Assembly: GCA_003956705.1 (NCBI GenBank)
Contig: QZCP01000434.1
Span: 66,484 to 130,483, forward strand
Direction of reading: 5' to 3'
Length of the DNA: 64,000 bases
From: Brevipalpus yothersi
Taxonomy: Eukaryota > Arthropoda > Arachnida > Trombidiformes > Tenuipalpidae
Shown here: positions 51,435-60,740 of the stretch, in pieces
Layout: the number at the start of each line of letters is the position of its first letter
Numbering within the stretch: position 1 is the stretch's first letter
Translations under genes and position numbers: made by a program
Notes under the pieces: model-generated
The model's database searches: none
The model's input: the letters and a program-made list of their open reading frames with translations, nothing else
What the model was told of the DNA's origin: nothing

Positions 51435-52215
51435 ATTCTAACTTCATTCATTTGCATACTATTTTTTCTCCTCCCTCTTCTCAACTCATCTTCTTCTTCC
51501 TCCTCCTCCCTTCTTTATCCATCTAATCATTTGCATATATATTCATAGGTCCTATTCGTCGATTCAAGAGGATTTGTGATCACTTACAAGTGCATGTACT
51601 CGGACGACGAGGTACTGGCGGTGTTCAGTTATCACCTCGTACTGGTCGAAGACCTTCTCGAGATCTTAGTGATTCATCATCCTGTGGATCAACCAGCCAT
51701 TCACCCACAGGAACTCGAATTCATATTGCCGAAGACACTATCAGTCTGGCAGCATCCAAATTGAATTCAAATTCCAGCCTATCATCGAAGGGTGTACCGT
51801 TGTCACGGTGTAAATCAGATCAAGATGCAGCGACAGACATTTTTGATAAGCAACAAATAACTCAAATACTTGTAAATGTCAATGCTAATAGTTTTATCCA
51901 TCGGAATGGTGAAGGAAAAGGTAAAAATTAAGATCAAGCGAAGCGAATCAAGAGTTAATTATTCCAACAATCTTAATCATGATCTCGAATCTTCTTTTTT
52001 CCTTTCCATTTTTCTATTCAGATCACAGTAATTTGAGCATAAATTTGAAAACAAACGGCAACAGTAACATCAACAACAATAATAACAATAATAACAATGT
52101 CGTGGAATCGAGCTCAAATGCTCCAATTAATCCAGCTTGCAGTCGTGATCGAATTGTGGTTCCAATAGGACGACGAATGAGCTTAGATCCCAAAATTCCA
52201 GCCGATAGTGTATGA
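18475..52215 (+). CDS. sff: SAD/BRSK kinase (sugar-free frosting, SAD-1 orthologue), whole gene
   Basis: Fourteen exons assemble without a frame break into 2481 nt, 826 residues: 18475-18580, 23413-23507, 28704-28789, 31678-32185, 42932-42966, 45831-45882, 47310-47422, 47635-47750, 49832-49946, 50121-50413, 50619-50791, 51018-51240, 51549-51920, 52022-52215. Residues 24-275 are a complete AMPK-related Ser/Thr kinase (Lys53, HRD with Asp146, DFG with Asp164, T-loop Thr179). Then come a UBA domain (about 300-345), the conserved DPPRKRVD (371-378), a Pro/Ser-rich linker ending NSFLGSPRFHRRKMQ, and a C-terminal KA1-like domain (about 515-650). The last 175 residues are low-complexity. SAD kinases are activated by LKB1 on the T-loop Thr and control neuronal polarity and presynaptic assembly. 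About 93% of the span is intron. The family assignment is certain; exon ends rest on splice consensus plus frame. Confidence 0.95.
18911..18947. repeat. (TC)n microsatellite
   Basis: TC run of about 37 bp in BRSK intron 1. Confidence 0.95.
20205..20239. repeat. (TC)n microsatellite
   Basis: TC run of about 35 bp in BRSK intron 1. Confidence 0.95.
21711..21774. repeat. (GA)n microsatellite
   Basis: GA run of about 64 bp in BRSK intron 1, the opposite polarity to the other tracts of that intron. Confidence 0.96.
23053..23127. repeat. (TC)n microsatellite, slightly interrupted
   Basis: Pure TC to about 23111, then TTTC-interrupted TC. It lies about 285 bp upstream of the exon 2 acceptor. Confidence 0.95.
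23413..23507 (+). CDS. sff: BRSK exon 2 (catalytic lysine)
   Basis: Encodes residues 36-67. It completes the glycine loop (GLVKLG) and carries VAVKIINRDKL with the ATP-anchoring Lys53. Acceptor CATCTCAG, donor GTAAAA, phase 0 at its end. Confidence 0.93.
23508..28703 (+). other. BRSK intron 2 (5.2 kb)
   Basis: Runs from GTAAAA to TTTTACAG. Only short CT tracts (24341-24369 and 27477-27505) and AT-rich unique sequence are visible. No coding evidence. Confidence 0.85.
28704..28789 (+). CDS. sff: BRSK exon 3 (alpha-C helix)
   Basis: Encodes residues 68-95 plus two bases. VEREIAIMKLIEHPHVL carries the alpha-C Glu71 expected to pair with Lys53, followed by LYDVYENKKY. It ends at a GTAAGT donor. 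Confidence 0.94.
29074..29144. repeat. (CT)n microsatellite with one interruption
   Basis: CT run of about 70 bp broken once by a TTT near 29088. Confidence 0.95.
31137..31184. repeat. (TC)n microsatellite
   Basis: TC run of about 48 bp, the first of a same-polarity pair separated by about 71 bp. Confidence 0.96.
31256..31316. repeat. (TC)n microsatellite
   Basis: TC run of about 61 bp, the second of the pair. It ends about 360 bp before the kinase core exon. Confidence 0.96.
31678..32185 (+). CDS. sff: BRSK exon 4 (kinase catalytic core)
   Basis: Encodes residues 96-265, the largest exon. It holds the hinge (YLILEHVSGGELFDYL), HRDLKPENLLL (Asp146), ADFGMAS (Asp164), the activation loop LETSCGSPHYACPEV (Thr179, the LKB1 site by homology), WSCGVILYALLVGALPFDD and the lower C-lobe to KRLT. 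Nearly every residue matches remembered vertebrate BRSK. The donor GTAAGC follows in phase 0. Confidence 0.97.
34046..34069. repeat. (CA)12 microsatellite
   Basis: The one sizeable CA run, against a background dominated by GA/CT. Confidence 0.95.
34217..34267. repeat. (TC)n microsatellite with one interruption
   Basis: TC run of about 51 bp with one TTT interruption. Confidence 0.95.
36639..36687. repeat. (TC)n microsatellite
   Basis: TC run of about 49 bp. Confidence 0.96.
38760..38806. repeat. (TC)n microsatellite
   Basis: TC run of about 47 bp. Confidence 0.96.
39191..39271. repeat. (GA)n microsatellite
   Basis: GA run of about 81 bp with two AA interruptions near its left end. It lies 385 bp from the TC tract of opposite polarity at 38760-38806. 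Confidence 0.96.
39917..39969. repeat. (GA)n microsatellite
   Basis: GA run of about 53 bp. Confidence 0.96.
42932..42966 (+). CDS. sff: BRSK exon 5 (35-nt micro-exon)
   Basis: Encodes LQEVVRHPWVTG, the end of the kinase domain (family pattern ..HPW/I W..G), with the last Gly split by the intron. It starts after AAATAG and ends at GTAAGT. It is identified by frame continuity from KRLT in exon 4 and onward into exon 6. Its flanks span 13.6 kb, so an ab initio predictor could easily miss it. Confidence 0.88.
42967..45830 (+). other. BRSK intron 5 (2.9 kb)
   Basis: GTAAGT to ATCACAG. It contains one GA tract; no coding evidence otherwise. Confidence 0.85.
43065..43109. repeat. (GA)n microsatellite
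   Basis: GA run of about 45 bp, beginning about 100 bp downstream of the micro-exon donor. Confidence 0.96.
45831..45882 (+). CDS. sff: BRSK exon 6 (52 nt)
   Basis: Encodes GSKDELELELPMKEVVQ, the acidic link between kinase and UBA domains. The sequence diverges from vertebrates here, but length, frame and splice sites (ATCACAG, GTAAGA) fit. Confidence 0.85.
45883..47309 (+). other. BRSK intron 6 (1.4 kb)
   Basis: GTAAGA to CTTTTCAG, with one long GA tract and no coding evidence. Confidence 0.85.
46226..46302. repeat. (GA)n microsatellite
   Basis: GA run of about 77 bp, the longest perfect GA tract in the BRSK gene. Confidence 0.96.
47310..47422 (+). CDS. sff: BRSK exon 7 (UBA domain, first part)
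   Basis: Encodes residues 295-331 plus two bases. DDLDPDVLTNMTSLGCF is the start of the autoregulatory UBA three-helix domain typical of AMPK-related kinases. Donor GTAAGC. Confidence 0.93.
47635..47750 (+). CDS. sff: BRSK exon 8 (UBA end and linker)
   Basis: Encodes residues 332-370 region: NHNMEKVIYFLLLDRKRRRP, matching the vertebrate EKMIYFLLLDRKERYP, then an acidic linker. It follows a 212-bp intron; acceptor TTTTTAG, donor GTAAGT. Confidence 0.93.
47751..49831 (+). other. BRSK intron 8 (2.1 kb)
   Basis: GTAAGT to TTTTCCAG. It contains CT tracts at 48430-48491 and near 48980-49004, and no coding evidence. Confidence 0.85.
48430..48491. repeat. (TC)n microsatellite
   Basis: TC run of about 62 bp. 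Confidence 0.96.
49832..49946 (+). CDS. sff: BRSK exon 9
   Basis: Begins with DPPRKRVD, a motif identical in vertebrate BRSK1/2, then a Ser/Pro-rich stretch with SDGSPLTPRR. Such SP/TP sites would suit proline-directed phosphorylation. Donor GTAAGA. Confidence 0.92.
50121..50413 (+). CDS. sff: BRSK exon 10 (Pro/Ser linker and SPRFHRRK motif)
   Basis: Encodes a Ser/Thr-Pro repeat-rich linker (SSPLLSPLNSPKITPR and similar), then WKSRLNTLKNSFLGSPRFHR, the hallmark at the junction to the C-terminal domain of SAD kinases. It follows a 174-bp intron; donor GTAAAA. Confidence 0.94.
50619..50791 (+). CDS. sff: BRSK exon 11 (start of KA1-like domain)
   Basis: Encodes TSPELTKRSWFGSLMGNER and VLLVRDKPLSAVKADLIHAFLS, equivalent to vertebrate SPELAK(R/K)SWFG and KDKPLSSIKADIVHAFLS. 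This starts the membrane-binding/autoinhibitory KA1-like module. Confidence 0.95.
51018..51240 (+). CDS. sff: BRSK exon 12 (KA1-like domain)
   Basis: Encodes LSHSVLSPTSFRVEYKRPG, VRFHVNI, a species-specific charged insert, and IYAITFTLLSG, matching the vertebrate IYSVTFTLLSG. Phase 1 donor GTGAGT. Confidence 0.95.
51399..51432. repeat. (CT)n microsatellite
   Basis: CT run of about 34 bp in the 308-bp BRSK intron 12. Confidence 0.95.
51549..51920 (+). CDS. sff: BRSK exon 13 (end of KA1-like domain and tail)
   Basis: Opens with GPIRRFKRICDHLQVHVL, equivalent to the vertebrate GPSRRFKRVVETIQAQLL end of the domain, then a Ser/Gly-rich tail unlike vertebrate BRSK. The donor GTAAAA is weak; reading through it gives a stop three codons later. 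Confidence 0.9.
52022..52215 (+). CDS. sff: BRSK exon 14 (low-complexity C-terminus and stop)
   Basis: Encodes 64 residues with an Asn run and the end PIGRRMSLDPKIPADSV before TGA. The phase matches exon 13 across a 101-bp intron. No homology is recalled, so this is supported only by splice signals and open frame. Confidence 0.72.
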
Positions 52216-53055
52216 TATTTTTTTTGTTCCATGCAACGAGGAGATAAAAGTGCGAAAAATATCAATTTTCCAAGGCAACATGATCACTTTTTCCAAGAAC
52301 ATTGGATATCCGCAAATAAGCCAAACGCATTGATGATTGATTTCGAATTGATCAGCAATCTTTATCTTGCTCTTGCTATTGAGCATTATTATTGATGATT
52401 TCAAATCATTTGTTCAATGATGAGAAAACATTTGATAATAATGATGTGAATAGTGATGATTGCTGTGATTGCCTAAAAAAAGGAAAAGATTCATGGTCCT
52501 TACTTATCTCCACCTTTTGTCTTTTCTATTTCTCCTCCAAAAACAAAACAAACTCATATTTGACTTAAAAATAATTATGCTATCCATAAGTTTGCTCATT
52601 TTTCCATAGATTTCCATTCCCTAAATGACCAAAAATTGTGAGATGCATTCAATTAAGAAATTAAGAAATCTGAGAGGAAGAGAGAATAAGAAAGAAAGAA
52701 AAAAAAAAGAGCCTTCCGGCCATAAAAATTGTATCTCTTTCTTTCTATCTCTCTCTCTCTCTCCAAACTCCTTAGAATCTCCCAAAAAAAATATATAGTC
52801 GATAATTATTATTATTCGAATGTAAATATTTGAAAAATTGACTGTATAAACTCAGGAGTGCAATGAGTTACATTTTGACAAATAATGATATAAAAAGTTC
52901 ATTTCTTGATCAGAACATAAATACATTACAGTTCGCGTGTATAATTGGAATCTATGATCCCTACATGGAACCAATCAAATCAGTTCGCCTGATAAGAATA
53001 GGGATTGAAATCATGATGATCATTCTGGTTCCATTTTTTTCGCTGAAAGTCATCA
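52216..53055. other. Convergent intergenic spacer
   Basis: Holds the 3' ends of the BRSK gene (plus) and the short PSI receptor gene (minus). It is AT-rich with a few A and CT runs, and has no clear AATAAA close to either stop. Confidence 0.55.
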
Positions 53056-54484
53056 TTACACAGATTTTCCCATAACAGTACTTAAAGATTCACTGGCCGT
53101 TGTACTGATGCTGGTTGCTCTCTGACGATCTGATGATGATTTGCTGTTATCATTCCATCTGCCTGTAGTTTCGGTGGTCATCGTTTTGGCAGGGAAAAAG
53201 TTACTCAGAAGCGTTCTTGATGGTGATCCACGTGATGCACTACTGCTAGCTGGAGAACCTTGTAGGATGAAAAATCAAGATATGTACAAAATTAAGGAAT
53301 TCAGGAAGTTGTTAAATGTGTATGTTGTGTGGATAAGAATTTATGTGAGCTATTATGTCATTTCAACCTCGTTCTGTTTTTATACTCTGAATCAATTTCA
53401 ATGATAAGCGACCATCCTTGGCTTACAGATAGAGCCAAATAGCTAGAATGTAAACCTTGCCGATACTGAGGTTTACAGATTTTTCTTCAATAACTAAGTC
53501 AGCATCGAAAGGTTATATAATCAGTTAAAAGTTCAGGGAAATCTTATTATGAAGTAGGGAACTCAACTTATAGACAGAACTCTCCATCATCATCTTGATT
53601 ATTCCCTCATAAAATTGTGAATTCTTACTTGAAGGTATAGATACTCTCTGCCGAAAAGTACCGGCAATACTGGTAAATGATATGGCTGATGATAGAGATT
53701 GTGATCTTGGATAGGTAGTAGTCATAGTGGACATTGGCAATGGAGCATATCGACGAGATATTCGACTCAATATGAGAGCAATCACAATAGCAATTGCCAA
53801 CAATAATAACAATATCATCACCGTTATTGGTATTTGTCTATCCTCATCTTCAGCCAATATTTGGAATGTTGTTTCCATTGGTGTACCGTTTTGATCATTT
53901 TTTATTTCCACATTAATTGAGCCTCTCGAAGGTGATGTGATCGTTGAATTGACAATGTAATATTTGCCTTGATGGGTTAAATTATCAATACGATCATTGT
54001 CCAATAGTACAAAAACGCTTTCATTTTCTTGGGGATCATACGAAAATTCTATCTGATATTCAACAAAATATTCGGATATCCGTTTTTTTCGAGCAATTGT
54101 TTCTTTGTAGCAAACATTGGTTCTGATAGGATTTTTCACTTGTAAACAATAAGTTTTATCCCATCCACAGCCTCGAGAATATCCTACAGAAAATTGGACA
54201 CAATAGACTTTGAGTAATTAATTCGATTCTATCTGTCAATTGATAGAAAACTTACCTTGCATTATACATTTTTCACAATTGTAAAAGTATGCACAATCAA
54301 AAGCGATGAAGTTTGTATCATCAGATTTCTGAGAAAAATTAGAATAGCTGATAGAATTTCTGGAATCTTTGAAGTGATCAGATGTATTAGAAAGACTTTC
54401 GGGGAACGTTGTATTAGTCCAGCAAGCTGAAAATATGGACACTATGATATTGAGCAATAAAATGGGATTACTTTTTCTAAACAT
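53056..54484 (-). CDS. Short PSI-domain single-pass receptor-like protein (spliced)
   Basis: Three exons, 54484-54256, 54183-53629 and 53258-53056, join in frame (donors GTAAGT and GTAAGA; acceptors CTGTAG and CTACAAG) to give 328 residues. A hydrophobic N-terminus (1-24) looks like a signal peptide. A short Ser/Asn-rich stalk leads to a PSI-like cysteine module at 64-101 (FDCAYFYNCEKC, then GCGWDKTYC). A predicted beta region with several N-glycosylation sequons follows, then a membrane span at about 194-215 and a Ser/Thr-rich cytoplasmic tail. Unspliced intron 2 instead gives a different tail ending at 53525 (295 residues). I do not recognise an orthologue. The layout and the PSI-to-membrane spacing match the gene at 61074-62936, so the two look paralogous. 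Function is unknown; a cell-surface or adhesion role is inference from the PSI module. Confidence 0.72.
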
Positions 54485-56683
54485 TCTGAATTCAGGACAA
54501 ATAGAGCATTTAAAACACCCATTTTTGGTGTTTTTTGTGAAGTAGTCAAAAATATATGTTGTCATTTATTGTTGCCAATCAAAACTAATGGATAGAATCC
54601 CTGAATGAAAATATCGAATAATGCCAAAATTTTGAGACTCCGGTTCATAACCATCTTGAAGATCTATCTTTTTTCAACGAGCTAGTTAATTAAAACTAGA
54701 ATATTGGAAAATCAAAATGCAACAGGTAGAGTAATATCATCTCATTGCGATGAAATATTCATCTCCGTTCTTTCAATTGTAATCTCTTACTAATCATCAA
54801 TCGATGAGTATCGTAATTCAAAGTGACCAGAAAATCAAATTCCTAATTGATGGAAAAAATATCCTGGATGAATAATTTCTCTCTTCCAAGGGTCTGACAA
54901 TATATTACCAATTTTGATTTTAACCCTATCAGTAATAAATATTTTTTAGCTGCCCAGTAAAGAAAGAATAATCAAAACTCAAAATCAAAAACTTGCTTAG
55001 TCAGAGAGTGAAAGTTAGAGAGTAATTGATTCGATATTTGATTCCAGATATAGTCGATTTTTTTCTTCGAATTTCCGATAACCAAGATATAAGATTCTAT
55101 TGAGCTAATCTTGAGTAAATTCAAGATCATTTCAAACCTTCTCTTTCTCTCTCATCCCTGAAGCCCCCGGAAACCTGGTTTGGGTTCCAAGGGAAAGAGG
55201 GGAAAGGTTCCAGAAAGGGTTATGTTTTATGGGAGAAAGAGAAATTTATCCATGGAAATAGAAAGCATGTTCTGAACAAGAGATCGAGATTTTTGGCAGC
55301 TTCCAGATGATACTAGGATGCTTCAAGTGCTCAGGCACTGGAGTTCGAGGAGTGATGCAGATCCACCTTCTACTCCCTCTCATCTCGTTCTGATTCCACA
55401 TTCAAGACCTAGTTAAAAAATTTTCATCCTCCTCCTCATCCTCCTCATCCTCCTGCTCCTCTTCCTGCTTACCAGTATTTCTCATCTCTCTCTTTCTCTG
55501 TCTCTCTCTCTTTCCATCTCTCTCTCCATCTCATTCTGCCCTCTTCCTTCTTCTCCGAGACTAGCCCACTCTGAGTCTAAAATTGGAGACTGATATTATC
55601 CAAAATCTTACTCTGCTTATGCTTGACTTCGAATCGCTCATGAAAAGTAGAATAATCGGAAAGAGAAAAAGAGCAAGAGAGAGAAAGAGAGAGGAAATAG
55701 AAGATTGAGAGAGTAAGAAAAATAAGAAGCTACACACAAAATTAGCATCCAAAAGTGATGCTCTTGCACAAGAGATACTCTTCATCTTCTCACCAGGAAT
55801 GAGTCATTAACACACACAATAACATCATTCTGTGTGATTTTTTTTTCTGTCTCTTGCTTAGTGTCCAAACAGATTGGCCACATTTTGTAAAATAATCATT
55901 TGTGTCAATCGATACTGTCTATGAAATGTGACTAGTTGCGAGTGAAAGTTGTGCTAGAAGATATGAGAATTGTGATGATGCTCACAAGTGAATCATAAGT
56001 TGTAACTATATTTAAACTAATTGTAAAGACTGAGGAGACAGAGGAAGAGAGAGAGAGGAAGAGAGAGAAGGAAAAAGAAAAAGTTTCATCCAGAATCATC
56101 AACAAATGTGACTCGAACCGGTTGAGAAAATCTTCGTTTCAATTTTTATCATCCAGCATCCAGAAGATGAAAATTGCGTTTCCTGGATGATCAGTTTTCG
56201 GTTAATATGTCTCTCCCACAAGGAAGAGAGAAAGTGAGATGAAAAAGTGTTACAATATTCAATACAAGTTGGAAAGAACAAGATGAAAAAGTTTTACTCA
56301 ACAACATCTCTTTCATCTTGTGTGTAAGTTTTCCAATTTTTCGTCATTTTATTCTTTGTTTTTCTTTCTCAAGTTGTGTTCAAGTTTTATGGGTATATAT
56401 TTTATCACTCAAACGTTCTAATCTTATCATCGTGAGCTGTGATATAAATGAATTACCTGTGAAAAATATTCACCAAAAGATGCTATTAAAAGAAGAGAAT
56501 AAAAGTGATTGAGTATCGGTGGCAAAGTGAATCATATATGTACATCAATCATCCATTTTCAACCATACAATATGGATGATAACCCTGCTAATATTCAATA
56601 ACCATCAGTTTGTGGGTGATTGGTGAGTGATTTATCAAAAGTATACATCACCAACATCTCAACAGCATCCACGATCACCCAAA
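54485..56683. other. Divergent upstream region between PSI gene and Ig gene
   Basis: No coding evidence on either strand beyond a short nine-codon upstream frame (56572-56601) ahead of the Ig protein start. Contains Ser/Leu and Glu/Arg type repeat frames only. Promoters and 5' UTRs of both neighbours should lie here. Confidence 0.55.
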
Positions 56684-57674
56684 ATGTCTCATCAACACCG
56701 TAGTCAGCGAAAATTTTGGGTATCTCGTGGTAGAGATATATCATCATCACCACCTCGTGAAATAATTCGTCTTCGACACGTTGAACACACATCACCAATA
56801 CGTCGTGAGGTGGATGATGATGAACCCAAAATGCCACCCCAACGGCCATCATTCCGAACCCATTTGATGGATCAAAATTTGATTGAAGGTGGCCGGGCAC
56901 AATTTGATGCTCGCCTATTGCCTCTCGGTGATCCTAGTCTACAAGTTGAATGGTACCACAATGGTACACCATTGGCAACCAGTACACGATATATTACCGA
57001 ATTTCGATTTGGGTATGTAGCTTTAACCATATTGAATGTGTCCCAATCGGATGCCGGTGTGTATGTGTGTCGTGCTACCAATGATATTGGTGAAGCAATC
57101 ACAACCGCAAGTCTTCAAGTTCGCCCGCCAAGCCCGGTATATCGGCCGTATGGGTATGATGATGAATATGAAATGATTCGACACACAGAGGATTCAAGTT
57201 TCTACAGTAAACAGCGGTCAGTGGACGAAAGTTATTCAACATCGTGTCCAGTGTTTGTAAAGCCATTGGATATTCAACATAATCTACTTGAAAATGGTCG
57301 TGCTCATTTTGAAGCTCAAATCACACCGGTCAATGATCGAAGTATGCAAGTGGAATGGTATCGTAATGGTGAACCAATGAATGCTGGTAAGTTTAACAGT
57401 TGTTTGTGTGTGAAATTGTGATAATTTGAAACAATGTGGGTGTGTGAGAAGAAATTCTGAGACAAAATTCCGAAATTGATATTCCGAGATATATTGATTG
57501 AATATTTGATATTGTTTTCATTTCATAAAGGCTCTCGAATTAAGACAGTGTTCAGCTTTGGTTACATATCATTGACAATCTCAAATGTAACGGTTGATGA
57601 TTCTGGACTGTACACTTGTCGAGCGGTCAATAGTAAGGGTGAAGCAATGTCCACCACAACGCTCAAAGTGCAAG
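56684..57674 (+). CDS. sls: Kettin/sallimus-type (titin-like) Ig protein, first coding exons (partial)
   Basis: Two exons, 56684-57386 and 57531-57674, join in phase 1 (GTAAGT...CATAAAG), and the second ends at a strong GTAAGA donor, so the gene continues. The 282 readable residues are a basic leader (1-54) and two I-set Ig domains at about 55-146 and 188-281. Both show EWYxNGxP, an (F)GY(V/I)(A/S)LTI strand, and DAGVYVCRATN or DSGLYTCRAVN. In both, the B-strand Cys is replaced (QFDAR, HFEAQ). That is the kettin style (HFEAR), so the missing disulfide is a family trait and not damage. Kettin/sallimus spans the sarcomere Z-disc and I-band and binds actin. The start is the first ATG of the frame, with A at -3. 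I found no third exon before 61 kb. It might instead be another small Ig protein of the same class. Confidence 0.7.
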
Positions 57675-60667
57675 GTAAGATTATGAGAATTCTTTTATTC
57701 TTTTTCTTTTCATTTTATACACCCTTGAGTTGAGAAAAAATGCTGAAAATGTTCCAAAGGTGAATTCAATTGGGCGTTCAGAAGGGTTAAAAGGTTTCGA
57801 CACTCTTATTCATTAAGCTATGAGATGCCATCTTTATGAGAAGTTACATTATGTACTGGAAATGTTTCAGGAAATTTTGTTGCGAAAATATTTTCCTCTC
57901 TCTTTCTTACACTATTCATGAGTCAGCCATTGAGAAGAGAGAGAAAAATTCCTAGCAGAACAATATGATATACTCATATACTCATATATTTAGATGATGA
58001 ATTTGTTTCATCTCTGGCCATTTATTGAACATTCTTGGGGGGGTTGTTAAAGTTGACCAATCATCAGTCCTCAAAAATGGATTTCCTAATAATCAAACTT
58101 GTTCAATGAATCTCAAAGATCTGAATGAATATCTTGAAGTTTCTGATAACTTGAGTTCTCTAATCTAACGATGAGATGAATGCCAAGAAAACTGAATATT
58201 TGCCGAATAGCTAAATTCTGCAGTAATTGAGAAGATTCAAGATTCAAATGATAAGCTTAATTCATCAAGTATCATGTTCATACATTTTTTATGGATAACC
58301 TAGACTCTGATAAGTTTTCGTTGATTCAATTTGCTATTCTTATCCAATTTAAGTTGCGAAAAATATCTTTTCTTTCTTCTCTTCTCATACATGACTCATG
58401 GAAGAACAAAAATTTTTCAAATTCCATGAGTTTTCTGAACAAAAAGAGAATAAGAACTCTTCCAACAAGTGACAGGGGCATCTCAATATATTTTCTGCCT
58501 AAATGTCAAATTTCAACTAACATGATTGTCATTCCCTGACTCAATCCATCTATTTTTTTTGCCACCACTGTTCAATTGTTTTTCAAATTCCCCTTCAGTA
58601 GGCCATCAAGTTCTAACTGAGTACATTTCACAAAATTATGGGGCCAAAAGTGTTCCCAAAAATGAAAACTCTTTCCCTGTCTCTGTCTAATGGAAGAACC
58701 CCGAAAAAAGAAAACAGCCCTCACCCTCCCCCACACACATGTCAACAGGTCCTTGGGTGAAACATTTAACTGTAAAAAAGAAGAATTGCGCCGATAAATT
58801 GAAAACCGAAAAACAAGTGTGAAAAAATAGAAGCTGCTCACATATGAATTGGTCGATCAGGGGTAACATATGATAAATAGCTGGCTCAAAAGTGGTTCAA
58901 TTGAGAATGTTGCTTTTCCAAGAGATAGAAGAGAGAGAACAGATATGCTTACTTGAATATTAGTGTGAAGAATAAGTGAATATTCAGAAGAGTTAAGAGT
59001 TAAGAGAGAGATAGAAGTAAGACATGGAAATAAAATTTTGGCCATTCGTCAACTGATACTCTCATGATACATACTGGTGAGCTGGCAGGCGAAACTGTAA
59101 AAGTTGATGGTAAAAGGGAACATCATGTTGAAGAAGGCGGATTTTTTGATGGATATTTGGTACACAAAGCTACAAATTTATAAATATCTATCGTCTTGTG
59201 TGTGTGTGTCTGGGTATGAGAAGTGAAAACTACGCATTCTGTGATTAAGATTGATTCTTTTTGACTCAAACGGAAGTGGAGAGAGAATAGTAAATGAATT
59301 TCCAATTCTCCAATCAATTTTTTGGGTGCATTTAAGCACCAACAGCATATCGAAATGGAGGCTTCGAATTTTCTCTTTAGAAGCTGTATAATTGATCACA
59401 TTCGTGTTAATTGCATAATGACAATTATGCAATGGAAGAGCACTTTCAAGTGATGAAGGGGAAAATGGTCATAGGAATCTTCATTGGAAATATAGTATTT
59501 CATCCAGAATTAAATTCAAACTTTGCAAATGGGGGATTGATAGAGATCAGGAAAATTTGTTTGTTCAGTTTTTTTCAGATAGAGAATCATTACAATTCGC
59601 TATGTGAGATGGGTGTCCAACGAATCTTACCAATGAAAAAATTTTAGCATACCTACCTAGCTAACGGTAGTTCCAATACTGTATATTTTATACTAATGCA
59701 ATTTACAATGTAAGAACTGATGAACTCGATTCACACGATTAGCCAATTCTCAACCAATTCCATCCAATCTGTCAATGAACTGATGCTATTTTTTGATGAA
59801 ATTCTGATGAAAGATTCTTTAAAGTACTGTTGTATCGGAACTTATCCCGCTCTTTGTCTCTCTTTTTGAAGTAATCTTTGATCTCATGGAAAAAAGGATA
59901 GATAAACCTTTCGAATTCTTACATTGATGATGAAAAGTGGAGATGAACAGAAGAAGCACATACAATCGTGAATATCAATAACAAACAGCTATGGGAACCT
60001 AAGTGGAAAAAAACAATTGGTCATTCAGCAGGGTTTGAATAGAAAAAAATTTCAATCAATTCAAGGCTTATACAGATGATTCCCGATCATTTGATACCTG
60101 GAAAACCTATCTGAGCTCACCGTGTTGATTGTGATACAATGGTGAGGCAAAATTAACGGCTTTCAGAATTCAACCAAGTCCCATAATTATCATGACACAT
60201 GAGATTAATTCCATCAGAATTTGACTACCAAAATTTTCCTCATTAACATGAGGCCTCAAACTTTTTCGTTATCATTTTTTGGCCCCACTCGAAAGTCATC
60301 ATAAGCCTGGTTTACTAGGCCTTATTAGTTATGCAACGAAAAAAACCCTCTCCTAATCTAGATTGATAATCAAAAGATTTTGGTGACATTTTCGTTGAGC
60401 AACAGGAGCAGGAGCCTCTCATTTTTGACAAACATATGTACATCCGAGAGGGTAAAAAAGTTAGTTAGCAATAGATTATATGGACATTTCATTGGATGAA
60501 AAAATGGATTGCATTTCCTCTCAAGTTTCATCAGAGGAACATATTTTTCATTCAGATTTAGTCTCTCTCTCCCTCTCTCCCATCTATCTTTGAAAACCTT
60601 TTCCAAAAGACAGATTCAAGTTTATCAAAGTAGTCTTCCTCTAGAAGAAAATGTAAATTTTTTTTCT

Positions 60668-60740
<73 letters not shown>

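Noticed and set aside
56684..57674. Degenerate Ig domains as evidence of a pseudogene
   Set aside because: Both domains lack the B-strand Cys, but kettin-type Ig domains normally have FEAR-like sequence there, and the frame and splice sites are intact.
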